This document shows positions 1 through 13,100 of a stretch of 64,000 nt of DNA, piece by piece. Origin of the DNA: Chaunax sp. Z400. Lineage: Eukaryota > Chordata > Actinopteri > Lophiiformes > Chaunacidae. The position numbers and the translations under genes are program-made. The stretch lies in the NCBI GenBank assembly GCA_037577475.1, contig CM075189.1, positions 15,361,839-15,425,838 on the forward strand. Reading direction: 5' to 3'. Below the pieces are notes generated by a model that saw nothing but the letters and a program-made list of their open reading frames with translations, was not told where the DNA came from and did not search any database. Numbering within the stretch: position 1 is the stretch's first letter; each line of letters starts with the position of its first letter.

Positions 1-960
1 TACCACTTAATTCATTGACCCCTGGAAGCCCGCTCCAAGCATTTGGAATCATGTGTTTATTATCAGTAGTTTATGAGTTATCAGTAAAAAATATGATTTT
101 CTATAATGGTGGATACAGATCAATTTTTCATATAGATGTAGCTTATTTTTCACAGATGCATGAAATCCATTTGAATGACTCTGAATTAGCTCACCCTCTC
201 TGTTACTGTACTGTGACCCAATACATATTGCTCCCCCTCCAATATTTTAATCACCCAGATCTGGACATGATGGAATATCATGCATTTGATTGGCCTGTTA
301 TTATTTTTCATGGTATTGGTAAAAAAAAAAAGAAGAAAAAGAAAGGAAAAAGTATTTAAAGACCTTAACACACAATGTTGAAGAAACCAGAATCTGTATC
401 CGCTTCAAAATTTAATCAGCTCTTCCTTGGCCCTAGATCCAAGCTTATATGCAAAACAAACATAGATAAATGCATAGCATCCCAACTCTTAATAATGATT
501 AGGTAATACAAAATCTGTAGACAAAATTCAGCCAAATTTGACTCACTTTTTCCTAGAGGTGCAAATCTAGCTTGCCCTGTTTTGATTCCAGAACCTCCAA
601 ATGTCCTTACCGTGAGTCTGTTTTATATCACTACTATCAACAACCTTCATTGAACTACTTTTTGACTTGCATTTCCTCACTTCTTAACAAAGTGTGAGTC
701 TGCCATGTAATAAATTAATAACTTCATATAACCTGGAAAAGGCCTCAATTAAATTAAAGTCTATTTAACAGGAGTGTCCAGCAGTAGGTCGCAACAAATA
801 CAGACTTACAGTGAAAGATTGTAGATAAAATATCAATAGAATAATCAAGAATCATAAATAATTAATAACATCATTAGTTTTGCTGACAAAATGGTAAATT
901 GTTCAAACTGGATTCCACTGGTAAAATAAATATACTGTTCTCCTTACTTTTTATTTACAG
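1..960. other. Intronic or upstream DNA of spata4, no exon seen
   Basis: AT-rich DNA before the first visible spata4 exon, with an A-rich run at about 320-354. I looked for the N-terminal CH exon and its start codon and saw no convincing candidate. Confidence 0.6.
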
Positions 961-1090
961 AGATTTTTCCAATGGTTACCTTGTAGCAGAGATAATTTCC
1001 CGTTATCTTCCCCGAGACTTTCCCATCCATTCATTTGTCAAAGACACATCACTTTGTGGCAAACAGAGGAACTGGAGCCAAATAGAGAAG
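961..1090 (+). CDS. spata4: spata4 exon, CH domain part 1
   Basis: The acceptor is TTATTTACAG and the donor GTAAGAA. The exon enters in phase 2 (one base completes a codon), then carries 43 codons and ends on a codon border. Confidence 0.85.
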
Positions 1091-2409
1091 GTAAGAAGAA
1101 AAAAATGTACAAAATGACAAATGTCTCTTTGTTCAGATCAGTGAATTTAATACCCTTGACAGAAGTAGAATAATGTTACTGTCTGTGTCCAACCCAAAGG
1201 TGATATCGCCCAACCTTCAAGCACACTGTACACTGTAGTCTCATTCGGATATTTTCTTGACCTTTCCTCACCCCCTTTATATAGGCTATTTGAGGAATCT
1301 GAGACAGAAAGCTCTTTTTTTGGAGTCCGATATCTAACTACAGTTTTTCATTGTTCCAGTTTTTGCAGAAGAATAATCTGCAACTGACGAAAACTTTCAT
1401 CGATGGAACCATTCACTGTAAATCGGGTGCAGCTGAGCTGTTGGTGCAGGAGGTTTATACTATTTTAACCAAGAGGAGGTAAGGGTCGGGAGCAGGGCTG
1501 TGAACTCACACAATTTTAGGAAAAATTAAAAAATTCATCAGCTATTTTTTTATCTAGGCAGACAGAAGGTTTATATCCTATCTTACCCTAAAGTTATAAT
1601 AAGTAATGCTTCTATTTTGTTTCGTACTTCTTTTGTCACAATTTAATTTCATATTGACTTATCAAATAAATGTAGTGGAGTAAAAAGTAAGCAGAATATT
1701 TGGCTAAATTGTACTTCTTGTGAAAAAAGATTAGGATACTATTGGGATTGACCAATATGGGTTTTCAGAGCTGATACCAATTTATTATTGTTTATTAGTA
1801 ATCAAGGATACTGATATTTGGAACTGACATTTTGAGTGAAAATGAAAATCTCATAATTCCATCACTGGTTAGTCTAAATTTTAAATCACCTTTCTCAGCA
1901 TCAGAGATGCTCAGGGTCCCAAGTCTGACATCACCGACCAGGAGCTTCTGCCCGCACTGGCCCCCTCCGCTGGCTCCATCAGGAACAACCAGAGGATAAC
2001 AGAGATCACGGCTGAGCCAGACATCAGCACAAACCAGACGAAGGGAGAAGCCGTCCTCCAAGGGCATTTGGAGCACCAGACTGCAGAGAGGGTTCTCCAC
2101 CCTGGTGAGTCATATTGAGCTCTCTATTTCTTCCATCTTTGGTCTGAATTATGTCAGATAACATCACTACATCACACATCAATAACAAAAACCAAGTGTT
2201 TCATTATGACAACGGTGCAAGAATTGCAAACACAAGGCACATGAACTGACAGAGTGTTGGGATACTAAATTTAGAATACGAGGTTAGTATTTTGTAAGTC
2301 TCATTTGTGTAATGTGACAGAATTATTTTGTTTAGAGACAGGATGTTTTAAAGTTAAGGCTAATCTGGACCAGCTGGCAGCCAAAACATCTTGGGGCATC
2401 CAGAAGTGA
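961..2409 (+). CDS. spata4: Spermatogenesis-associated protein 4 (5'-partial gene)
   Basis: Four coding exons join in frame: 961-1090, 1360-1478, 1899-2104 and 2336-2409 (stop TGA 2407-2409), giving about 175 C-terminal residues. Exons 1-2 encode the second half of a calponin-homology domain of the SPATA4/SPEF1 kind: DFSNGYLVAEI opens the visible part and DGTIHCKSGAAELLVQEVY follows. This block matches mammalian SPATA4 as I recall it. The family is expressed in testis and linked to cilia and microtubules. The region after the CH domain is weakly alike (SIRNNQRITEI against SIKDNIRLSEL in human) and stops well short of the roughly 300-residue mammalian protein. The N-terminal exon with the start codon is not recognisable in 1-960 and probably lies upstream. 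Identity is confident; the exact 3' end less so. Confidence 0.85.
1360..1478 (+). CDS. spata4: spata4 exon, CH domain part 2
   Basis: The acceptor is TTGTTCCAG and the donor GTAAGG. It starts FLQKNNLQLTK and ends after two bases of an Arg/Ser codon. A second AG nine bases in (TTTTTGCAG) would remove three codons in frame and is a possible alternative acceptor. Confidence 0.83.
1899..2104 (+). CDS. spata4: spata4 exon, post-CH region
   Basis: The acceptor is TTTCTCAG and the donor GTGAGT. It encodes 68 full codons including SIRNNQRITEI and a Gln/Glu-rich stretch, and both border phases fit the neighbours. Confidence 0.75.
2336..2409 (+). CDS. spata4: spata4 terminal exon
   Basis: The acceptor is TTTTGTTTAG. 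It encodes a short tail with CFKVKANLDQLAAK and stops at TGA 2407-2409. The phase fits exon 1899-2104. The shortness makes this the least certain exon of the model. Confidence 0.62.
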
Positions 2410-2640
2410 TGATGACACCTCTTCCTCTGGAGACAATGCATCAAGTGTTGAAGTATTGTCAAGTGTTACATTGTTGTTAATGTGTGTTTTTTTTACTACA
2501 TTTTGCTCAGGGGGAGGAAGGGGGCATATAAAAAGATACATTTCACTCCTCAGGGGTATTTGTGTCTGTGTGTGTCATCTGAAGGCTGCATTAAGAGCAC
2601 AGTGACAAATAGTCGTTTGTCAATATTAAATCATGATGTA

Positions 2641-2646
2641 AATAAA
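2641..2646 (+). terminator. Candidate poly(A) signal of spata4
   Basis: AATAAA lies 232 bases after the spata4 stop, the first canonical hexamer downstream. Confidence 0.45.
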
Positions 2647-2888
2647 AATGACTGTATTTCATTACTTCTTCAATGTGCGCCAGACATATTTAATGCATTG
2701 ATGTAAATGTAATTGCGGCTGCTCTTAATCTATTTTCCATCTCCCCCTTTACCAGAGTTATGCTCTTCCTCAACACCGAGTGGAACTGCTGTTTCCTTCA
2801 AGGAGATAAAAGTACGGCAGCCTGTCAGACGCTCCCAGGTTAAATATTAAAGTAACTGGATGGATGGGTGGGATGATCTCAACGTATT

Positions 2889-2889
<1 letters not shown>

Positions 2890-2941
<52 letters not shown>
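2890..2941. repeat. (TG)n microsatellite, about 26 units
   Basis: An uninterrupted TG dinucleotide run of about 52 bases in the spacer after spata4. Confidence 0.97.
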
Positions 2942-2942
<1 letters not shown>

Positions 2943-2949
2943 ACTTGAT

Positions 2950-5900
2950 GTATGGTATGTTTTTCAAAATTACTCAGAGCATAGCCCATATTATTTGAAC
3001 TATTAAGCCATGCAAATATTTACCGGAGTGTAATTTATTTTGAAAGACAGCTGATGTGATTTATGGCTCAGGTAATGCTGCTGTGACTCCACCGTCATAT
3101 TTGGGCTATATATATTTATACCAGTAGGTGGCAGCATTGAATTGTAAAAAGAGGAAAATAAATGAGTAAATGCAGAAATAAAGGCTGACCTTATTTCTCT
3201 TTTTTTGTTTGTGTTGTTCACTGTGCTAAGTACTCAACTGTTTTTTTTTGGTGTACCACAAATATGCATCCTCTCTCTCTCTTCGCATCATCGAGGCGAC
3301 AGACAGATCTATTTTTTCTCAACTTGCATTCTAATAAGTTATGATCACATACATTCCATTTATTTCCAATCCACTGTTGCAGGCAGCCCCTTAAATAACG
3401 AAGCCTGGTTACAGATTTACTAATTGGCCTGCTGGTATGGAAGAATAAGCATGTAGTCAGATGGCAACTTTTTTCTGTCATGTTCTCATTTAATCATGAA
3501 TTTTTCAAATTTTATAGCGAGTGGTTGGTATAAATGTCAGAATTTATAAGGACAGAAATTAGGGATATTGTAACTTGACTCATTGCCTTGACTTTAAAAG
3601 CTGTTGATGATCAGTGCGCTAAGATATTTGGCTGTTTTTCTGTGAATAGGTCAAGAAAATGATGATAACATGAACTGAATGTGCTGAAACATCTTCATGT
3701 GCCATCTAGAGCAAAATACAGATACAAACAATTGTAATTATAGGCCAAAATAAATCCCACACCTGTGACAATGATTGTGCAGCTGCGTCCCTGACCACAC
3801 CGGGTATGAGGGACTCTAAAACAAGAGGAGAGAAATGTGTTCTTACTTGATTTCTGAGCATCTTGAAAGCCCAATGACAATGCAGGTTAAAATACTCAGT
3901 CCTCTATTTCAGCAAGAGAGCAACAACAACACAACTTAGTGCTGTAAATGACTGCAGACATTTCCATCCTGACAAACACATTTATGTTGTTTTTAATCCT
4001 TCAGACATTGTGGGCCAGTTAGAGGCAGTATTCTGCTCATTATCTGAAGCTTGCTGATTCTTTTTATGGGTGTTACAACAGCTTCTTACAGCTTTTTACA
4101 GCTCTGAAGATGATACATCCCCCAACTCCCACAAAACAATAATAATAAAAAATGTATCTGTGTCTGACTTATCCTCCATTCCTTTATTGAGAACAGTGTA
4201 TATTGTTTTGGATATATGCTATGGAGAAGATGATGAGTCATGAAAAACTAAAATGTGTAGAAAAATCTAAATATTAAAAGGCACAACTTCTTGTCAAGGC
4301 TAATTTATGTGTAAAAGTTGATTGTGCTCAGTTTGCTGATGCTAGAATGGATAGTTCTCCAGACATGCTGCGGACAAGATGACCACCCTTCTTCACCTTA
4401 AGAATCATATTTCCAAAAAAATTGAAAATATCAAAAGTCACAACTTTGTATGGTTAATATATTTGCAACATTTGATGAAGTTAGTATGTACAGTTTTTGA
4501 AATATGCTTCGTATAAAAAAAATGATTACAAACAGACGGACACACTGATTGACTACATCCCTATACGTCATTTTAAGTCGGGGGAATAACTAACTGTCAG
4601 GCTGAAGTTGAAATTTATTGCATTGCTTTATACTCTTTGTGTTCCCTCAAAAGGCAAAGAAATGTACAAAAGTGGATAAACACACACAAACATACAGTTT
4701 ACTGTATCAATTTACTATAGAACAACTGCAGTTTTCTTCTTGATTTGTACTGTAATCAGTCAGCATTTACAGAGTTGTCTGATGGTAGAATATTAGATTT
4801 TGTCTGCTTTTTGCATCATGGTTACCGCTGGAATTAAACTTAACATTGCATACACATCTGCAATTAAATACGTATAAACCAAATGTACAATATGCTTTTA
4901 AGTAAATAACACTATGGACTTCATCGACTCGTCCTGTTAGGCATCAAATCTAGTCCACGCTGAATTTCTGATAATCCACAATAGTAATCCCATGATATGT
5001 AGCAGATCAACACAAATCAATAAGGCTTTGCAAACAAATGATTGTATCCTGTGCTTTGTGTGATCAGTTTTGCATACTCAGGGGAGAATTATTTATTGGT
5101 CTGGTGCTAGAGCCGTTCAGAGTGATTCAGATCTCAAAGGACTGGTGGATGTTCAGTGTACGATGCAATTGAGCTGTGAAGCCGTGAAAAACAGATGACA
5201 GGATGATAAGTGTTTCTGGCTGACTGCCTGGCTTCTCACGAGCCTGGGCTTTTAACGGCCATCGGACAATGCTGTATTGATATGATCTCCACAGCCTCCA
5301 TTAACCACCAATACTATAGCCACAGATGATCATGAGATTCACTGCTACTGTATGGCAGTGACACACTAGGATACGACTTTTAAACAGTACTTTAAAAGGA
5401 AATGCAGCTTTATAGAGAGCAGCATTTCAGTCAGCTGCAAAATCAAACAATTACAAAACAGCGCATGCTAAACTGCAAACTGAAGGTTGAAACCTAACCT
5501 TTTTAAAAAAAAATCAATCTATCAGCCTTTCCTTTGGAGTAGGTGTGGATATCGTGACATTTGACCAGCCTATAATATATCTCTTGGTCTCCTTGACAGC
5601 GGCCCATCTTTTTACCACGGTAGTCGATGACTGGTAAAGCCTCTTTCCCTGCTTCCCTCAGTGGAGTTGTAGACCTGACCTCCTTAATCTTTCACTGTCT
5701 TTTGATTTTCCTCAGCTTGACTAGGCGTGAACACACATCAGCACTTAAGACGACTTGCACGGTCGCCTGTTGATTTCTGCAGGCGCTGCAACAGAATTTT
5801 GATTTTCAGTGTTGAGCCTCATATTCGGCTGCGCTGAGTTTTACTAAAAATAAAGACTGAGAGCTTCTAATACGGTCAGCTGCAGGAGATACCATACAAA

Positions 5901-8690
5901 TACAATATAAAAAAATACCGTACAATACAGAATGCCAGAGTTGTGATATGTTGTTTTTATAACGCACAATAGTTTACACTGTAAACACTAATAATGATCA
6001 GTGAGATTGGATGCTTTACATAAAAGGCACTTGCCATGGTTAAAGGATGATGTTTGTATTTAGTCTACATCCATATGCTTCGTACTGAACAAAATCTAGG
6101 GCCTGGTTGCTATGGCAACTTGCAAGCCCATACTGGAGAGCGACCAGGAGACATTAATAAGCTTACCGTGAGCTTCTTTGACTCCTTCTGTTGGTCATGA
6201 GCGCAGGCGGTGGCTGTAGGATTTCAACCTGCACATGCATACAGGCATGCATAGAAAATATATGTAAGCACACTCATACTAGATGATAAATATGCATTTG
6301 CATCATGCATAAAAGACACAAATGGCATTTGTGATGATAATTGGAGATGTCAGGCAACTGATGTTAGAAGCTGAGGATGCCTAAAATGCCCTAAGAAAGT
6401 GTTTCACCATCTGCTGATTTTTCCTATCGGCATTATGGTACCCACAGTGTGAAGGAAGCTCAAGTGGCGAAGGCAATAGGGGGAGGGGGGTCAGCACCTT
6501 GTTGGAAGCACAGACAGGAACACGACTCGCTGGGGATGAGGGTGCGGCAGGGATCGTAAGTCTTTGTAAGATAAGGATTCCCCAAGAATAAAAGCCCTCC
6601 CCCATTCCCCACAGCAAATGTCCCAACCCTTTTAACAAAGCCACGGTAAGCTACTGTGTGGTCACGTTCTCCAGGCCAAGGGTGGGGCCCTTTGTGTGTC
6701 TGTGTTAGTATGCACACAAATGTGTGGAAAATCATGTGCATGTCAGATTCTAATATTTACGTGTAATTATTCAGAAGCCACTAATGAAGTGCTTTGATAA
6801 TATTTACATATTTTTAATTTAGTTGCGATGCAAGCTGCTGGCCTCTGTTGTTCTCAATTTTCAAAACCCCAGGAGACGAAGCTAATTAAGTGCACGAGTA
6901 TTTTATATGTTAGCTGCAAACAACACCACATAAACATACTGTGTATTAAGATATTATTCATTAGGATGGAACACGATTCAACTTTAAATGAGATGCTTTA
7001 TTTAATTTCTTCTATTTACAGATTTAAAAGTCACATGCATCACAGAGCAACAATCAGTGAATGATTCAATGTTTAGTTTAAAATAGGAATTTAGGATAGA
7101 AATGTTCGATGAAATAAACTTAAAAAAGGCACCAACAGAAAACATAATAATTCATTCATAATTAATGATATCTAGCAAGGGTAAAATTAAAACAATAAAA
7201 CAAGCGATTCAGTGAGCCATACGCATCTCTGAAACCTGACATTATCAGGTTACTCAGCTTAAATACCTCTGTACAGTGAAAGTAAGTGACCATAATGCCC
7301 TTTACATGCACCACTCCCCCGTCAAGGATGAGCAAACATTAGACTCACAATAAAAAGGGTAATGGCAACACACAGTTATGTTACAGTACAAATACAACAT
7401 GAAACAAAAGCCATATTACTTTATTGGGAAATGTAGTCTTTTCAGTATTCACAATGTGCATCCTTTCAATGACACAGTATATACTGTGAAGTAATTTCAT
7501 TGGTCATATCTCATCAACACCCCATAATATGATGACCCACTAAATAACAGAATGAAATGTATAGCCTATATAAAGAATGATATTTATATTAAATCAGCCT
7601 TGTGTGCTGATTTGTGTGCATTTTAAGTATTTTTCAAGACAAACTTTCCAGAAATTATTTTCGGTATAATTTGTTTCATGGGAGGAGTCAATGATATTTC
7701 AATTATGAATGTGAACCGTCAAGATAATAAAATCTGATCTGAGCATAACAAACTGAATTTAAGAGTAAGGCTTGTCAAGTGAATGTAGCCCTACTGACCA
7801 CAGGAGGTTAGACTGTTTGGTTAGACAATATGCTACAGAAGGCTAATTGAATTATTTACTAAGATGTTGAATAAAGCTATTTTACATCAATAAAACATTA
7901 CATTTTAACATCAATAAATCATTACATTTATATTGAAACATTAGCATAATTACCATTAAAAAAGGCAGTAATCAAGATTATAGTGTGAGTCTTCTAGATG
8001 GTTTACAAATTGAGTTTGTGAGTTCCTTTAATTACGGTGGATCTAGTGTACAAGGTTAAGGCTCAAAGATAACTGTCAACATGTTTATGCATCAGTGAAG
8101 CTGCAGGTTGTCACCATCGATTATTTATTTACAATTAGGCTGGTTCTGAGGATTCAAACAATCACCCTAAAAACTTCTAATGTGCTCAATCAGAAACTGG
8201 TCTTTCCTGTATTCCAATCGTTTAAGTCAATGTGTTAAAATATTGTCAGCAGAATTCTTTACTTGCTCCCTCCTTGACTTCTCTTCAGTTCTCTGCTACA
8301 ACAGAAGCTCAAATGCGCCACAGGGATCATTAAAGTTTCATCTAATCCACCTGTGAACCCATCGGTCCATACTTGAAGTTAAGATTTTATTTATATTGAA
8401 CATTTTATCCCACAGCAGTTTGTCCATATAATATCTGTGGTCAGTGTAACCACCTATAGATTTAAATTCTGATTTATGCATATGACACTCTACGAGCAAT
8501 ATAAAGAGAGAGGGCAGGGATTAGTCGGTGTCAGATCCACGATCCAGGATGAATCAAGGAGCACCATGAATACATCACCAAGATGTCCCCCAGGATGAAC
8601 TGCTAAGAGAGTGCCTCAGGCAGCAGGAGACAGAGGATGATGAGGAAGAAGAGGATGTATAGTGGATTACCAAGCCCTTCATATACGTAT
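2950..8690. other. Intergenic spacer spata4-gpm6a, no gene seen
   Basis: Non-coding, AT-rich DNA. Open frames here are short and lack gene-like splice structure or recognisable domains. It holds one X-box-like palindrome (6106-6119); conserved enhancers cannot be judged by eye. Confidence 0.6.
6106..6119. promoter_or_regulatory. X-box-like RFX site
   Basis: GTTGCTATGGCAAC fits the 6-2-6 imperfect palindrome bound by RFX factors (consensus near GTTGCCATGGCAAC). It stands 3.7 kb after spata4 and 4 kb before the gpm6a start. Function is inferred from the motif only. Confidence 0.4.
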
Positions 8691-8699
8691 ATAGATATC

Positions 8700-9200
8700 G
8701 GGAATGGCTGACAAGATATTGTACCAGTGGCTGGAAACGGCTGGTATGAAGGACAGCACAGAGGCTCTGATTATGGCAATACAGGAACAGGCCCTAAGCA
8801 CCAGATCCATAGAGGCAAGGGTCTACCACAGCAAACAGGACCCAAGGTGCAGGCTCTGCAAAGAAGCCCCCTGAGTATGGATTAGAAGTCCCCAAGTCGT
8901 GATGGGAAGCACCACCGAAAGTGGTTCAGAGCCAAGATCCTGTTGGACTTCATGTTCCAGACTGACTAGCAGCTGCTAGCTAACCAACCAGACATGGTGG
9001 TGGACAAGAAGCAGAAGATGACAGTTGCGATAGATGTGGCAATCTCATCTGTCAGCAACATCAGACTGAGAAGTACCAGAGGCTGAAGGAACAGCTGGAA
9101 CAGATGTGGAAGGTGAAAGCCAAATTGGTCTCAGTGGTGATAAGAGCATTAGGAGCTGTGACCCCCAACTGGAAGAGTGACTCCAGCAGATTCCAGGTAT
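8700..9200 (+). mobile_element. Decayed LINE fragment with R2/R4-type endonuclease region
   Basis: Shifted and interrupted frames give residues typical of the C-terminal end of fish non-LTR retrotransposons with a restriction-like endonuclease. First comes YQWLETAGMKDSTEALIMA, then RVYHSKQDPRCRLCKEAP (first half of a CxxC...H...C finger), then NQPDMVVDKKQKMTVAIDVA with the PD...D pattern. The second half of the finger is deleted and several stops are present, so it is dead. The clade (R4/Rex6-like) is recalled from family features, not searched. Confidence 0.7.
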
Positions 9201-9508
9201 TTTTTTTTTTTACAATATGCATCCTTATATGGTGAATTTGGAGAAGTAGTAATCCACTGGCTGTCCAGAGAGTTTCATTAGACCTCTCAAAACCGTGAGA
9301 AGACCACATCATCCTTGACTTTACACGTAAAATCAGCAAATGTGGGCAACACTTATGCAGCGTCTCCCTCCAATCCAATGACACCTCCTTGGTGATGTAT
9401 AATTGAATCTGTATGACTAATAAGATTAGGAGAATCCTATTTCAAAATCAGATGTCCCCCCCTCCCTCATTTAAGGAGAGGCTGAGTTAATGCAGCAGTC
9501 ACTGCCAT

Positions 9509-9532
9509 GGGGGGGGGGGGGGGGGGGGGGGG
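9509..9532. repeat. Poly(G) run, 24 bases
   Basis: An unbroken G homopolymer about 630 bases before the gpm6a start codon. Its true length is uncertain in any read-based assembly. Confidence 0.9.
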
Positions 9533-9830
9533 AGCGAGACAGGCTTAACCATTCTGTCTGAGAGCCAGGGGTGTTTAGGGTGGGACGGACAAGTAATGGT
9601 CTTCATGGTCTTGCACTCCTCTTGTTAACATCCGTCTAAACATGACACAGTAAGAAGATCAGATTTAGTCTCTCTTCCAATGACATATTCAGTGTGTTGT
9701 TGGAAAAGTGTGTAACATTCCACATTTTTCACACAACTACCACTTCAACTGTATACCCCCCATCCCTCGACACACATGTGCTTTCCTGCTAAACATAGAG
9801 ACCACCCTCTGCCCCCCCCCCTCCTCCCCA

Positions 9831-9854
9831 ACACACACACACACACACACACAC
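9831..9854. repeat. (AC)n microsatellite, 12 units
   Basis: A short AC run flanked by C-rich tracts, upstream of gpm6a. Confidence 0.95.
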
Positions 9855-10161
9855 CCCACCTCCTCCTCCTCCACTGAGGACCAAGGAGGTTTTAAGCACT
9901 TGCCACAGCAGCTCACAATGGACAGCACCACAAAGACACAGTGATCCCTCGCATTGCCCAGACGCTTGACAGAAACCACTGCTGACAGGCAATCTCAGCC
10001 TTCAGTAGGGACCTCTAGAGAAAGTGGGAAAGAGACAGAGACAGAGCGAAAGACAACGGCTTTGTGGACTACCCCTTAAAAAATAAAATTAGGGTTTAAT
10101 TTGCCATCCAAACCTTTTTTTCCCCACATTTATCTTGTTGCTCTAAAACAGAATCAGAACA

Positions 10162-10198
10162 ATGGAAGAGGACATGGATGAGGGGCAGACCCAGAAAG
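10162..10198 (+). CDS. gpm6a: gpm6a coding exon 1
   Basis: It encodes MEEDMDEGQTQK plus one base, with donor GTACGG. The acidic start matches the MEENMEEGQTQK start of mammalian M6a. Confidence 0.93.
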
Positions 10199-13100
10199 GT
10201 ACGGAAGTATTTCTTTGTATGTTTGGCTAGATTTGCTTAAGTAAATCTGACATGGGTGTTTTGTCAGTGTGTCAGCGGTGCCTCTACAGAGACAATTGCA
10301 CAAATGTTAGCCTTTCCCTTTCTGCATAGGAGAGCAGCTGTTTGTGGTAATTTCTTTGTCCATTGAGTGTCAGCAATCCACTGAGGAGTGCACATCTATA
10401 TGTGCAGTTTGGATAGTGAGAGGGGTGTGAACTGCCTTAGCGAGGGAAGGACCGTCTTTGTTTGCTGGCTAAGGCTTTTCATGCTTGTCGTGATGACTGA
10501 GAGGGGAACATAAAGTGTGAAGAAGCAAACCAGGCTTCTACACACATTAATCCAGCAGCTTTATGTGCTTTGTGTCCAGGTACCAGACGTGGTGTATCTT
10601 GCAGCAATCCTTTGCAACGTTCAATGCAGGAGCAAGTGTTTCTTTCGTCCACTTAAGAAAGGCAGTGTTTGCTTTGTTCAAAGTGGAATTGCTATTTATA
10701 CTTCATGCAAACCCCCCACTACCACCACCTTTTCTCTGCATGAATGATTCAGTGTATGGTTGGAAGCCACAAAAGCAAGAGCGTGAGAGTGTATTTTTGT
10801 TTACTCGTCGACTGCAACATGTCAAATCAAGATTTTCCTCCTAAAGCGGTTCTGAAATGATGCATGAGCAGAGATGGAAAGGATGCTGTTGTCATTTGTT
10901 GCAGAATCCACCTTTCTCTCTGCATCCCTTGTCTCACCCCCTCTCAGCTTTACTCCATATGATTTTGTTTCTCCTCCATGCCTCCCCTTCCCTGCAGCCT
11001 AGCACTCCTTACATGCACACACATGAGCTGAAACAGTTGCCATGGCACTGGTTAAGTGTAGTCGTTCTCTATTCTCTCTGCACCCACTCCTGCTGATGAC
11101 ATTTCAGGAACACAGAAATAGTTCACCATGTCTGAGAGTGTGGGAAGGAAAGACACAGATAGATATACAGACAGTCAGATTTACAGAAATTGAGTAGAAG
11201 AAGACACTGATTGACAGATTGTAAGAGAGAGTGAGAGATTTGGAAGAATATAGAAAGTGTAATCTGCTTGATTTTGTATTTTGTTTCCTGTTGATTAAAC
11301 TGGTTGATAGAATTGTTGCAAGATCATTGTTGAGGATGCAGTACCCATGACAGTTTGTAATGTTGGGTATGTACGCCACCAGCCTTACAGATTTTGATCC
11401 AACTCTTCTTGGTCGCCATTGCTAGGTGTGTACTCAGGCGTTCATGTTCAGAAAGCTGTCAGCCTTGGCCACTAACACAAACGCTCATCCAACTGAAAGA
11501 TGCAGCCATGCACTGCTGTGCATGCTTTTCTGTGTACCATTAATTTGGGGCAAGCTTATGTGAAAAGATGATAATTACTCAGTGTGCGACAGTAACGTAT
11601 ATCACAAGCTTTGATAGCAAAAACAAAGCTAACCTGCAAACCTTTTCTTCAGAATATCTACATAATTGTAAACTGTGAGGCTCCAGATTTGTTCTGTTTG
11701 CAGTCAGACTTCATTTACACAAGCTGTTCTTTTTTTTCTTTTGCCGATGACGTAATTGTTTATCTGTCACGGTTAGAAAAGATGGCTTAGAGTTTAAAAC
11801 TCAAGCATGCAAAAAAGATGAAGGATGAAATGTAAAATCAGTTCAGGGGGGGATAAATAAGAACAAATGTCCACATATCCTATATATGGTGTATCAGGAT
11901 GAGATTTTTAAATTTTCAAACATTTGTATAATAACGTGTATTTGTGAGCCTTTAGAATTGATTGAGAAACTTTTTTTCTGTCTGACCAAGTGTATTATTG
12001 TGAAGTTGGAGTTGAACCTTTGATTTAAGCAAGAGTTAAGCAAGTCTTGATATCCTTTGTGATTTATTGCTCCTACAGTTTTGGGATTGTACTTTATCCA
12101 TGCACCATTGTCATGCGTATGGACAGTTATACACATGTATTTGATGTTATTCCACCATAATGAAAAACAATGAGTCAACAACTTGCATTAGTTACATTGA
12201 AGAGAAGACAACTCACATCAAAACAATGTAGAAGGATAACTAGGCTACAATAAGATCATGGCACAACATTTTCAGGAGATTGGCTGTTCAAATTGACAAT
12301 GTGAGATAGTTTATTAGAGCTAGGTAGCAGGCTCACTGGTCATGTAACCATGTGGATCTTTTATTAAATGTCTGACTTGAAAAATGTCAGCTCCATGACT
12401 GGTTATTGAGGATGAATGATGAGATAACAAACGACTGCTCTGGTGAAACATGCTTAGCAGTGAAGCCACACTGTCAGATTTCATTCCACATCACTTTGAT
12501 CTAATGCCTGTAATTCTGTAAAATATCTGTAATCGTTTGTAGGAATCACTGCACATTTTCAGGAAAGGTTAAACCAGAGACTTCAGCTCTACAATTGGGC
12601 ATAATAAATAAATGAAGAGAATTACAGACATATTAAGTTGTTGTATGTTAGTTCAAAGCAACCATTAGTCCATCACAGATCAGATCAGAGACTAGACAGA
12701 AACACTAACATTGCTCACAGCTAAATTTCTCTACATCACGAGCAATACAATAATATTTCTATCCAGCCATGACCATTTTAAAAGCTTGTGAATGTCACAC
12801 ACATTTTTCATCTTTGAGAGGCTCACTGTGTTGAGATTTATTGGGGCTTTTATTGCCCACTTGGATCTATATTTATCATCTCTTAGAAAATGTGTGCCAA
12901 TTCAATAGAATTGTGTTTCTGAAAATGCAATACACTTGACCCAAATCAACTGCAAACTAGAAGAGAGATGGAGGTGTCTAAAGCCCTTCTGTCTTCCTCT
13001 TCTGAAACTGCAAATCTCAGATTATGAGTCAGATGCACCAGGTGGGCTCCGTTCACTTCAGCTGCTGGCCAAACGTAGCAGAACACTGTACGTCCCACAG

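Noticed and set aside
9708..9992. Open frames on both strands through the AC repeat before gpm6a
   Set aside because: They are low-complexity translations of a microsatellite and poly-C tract.
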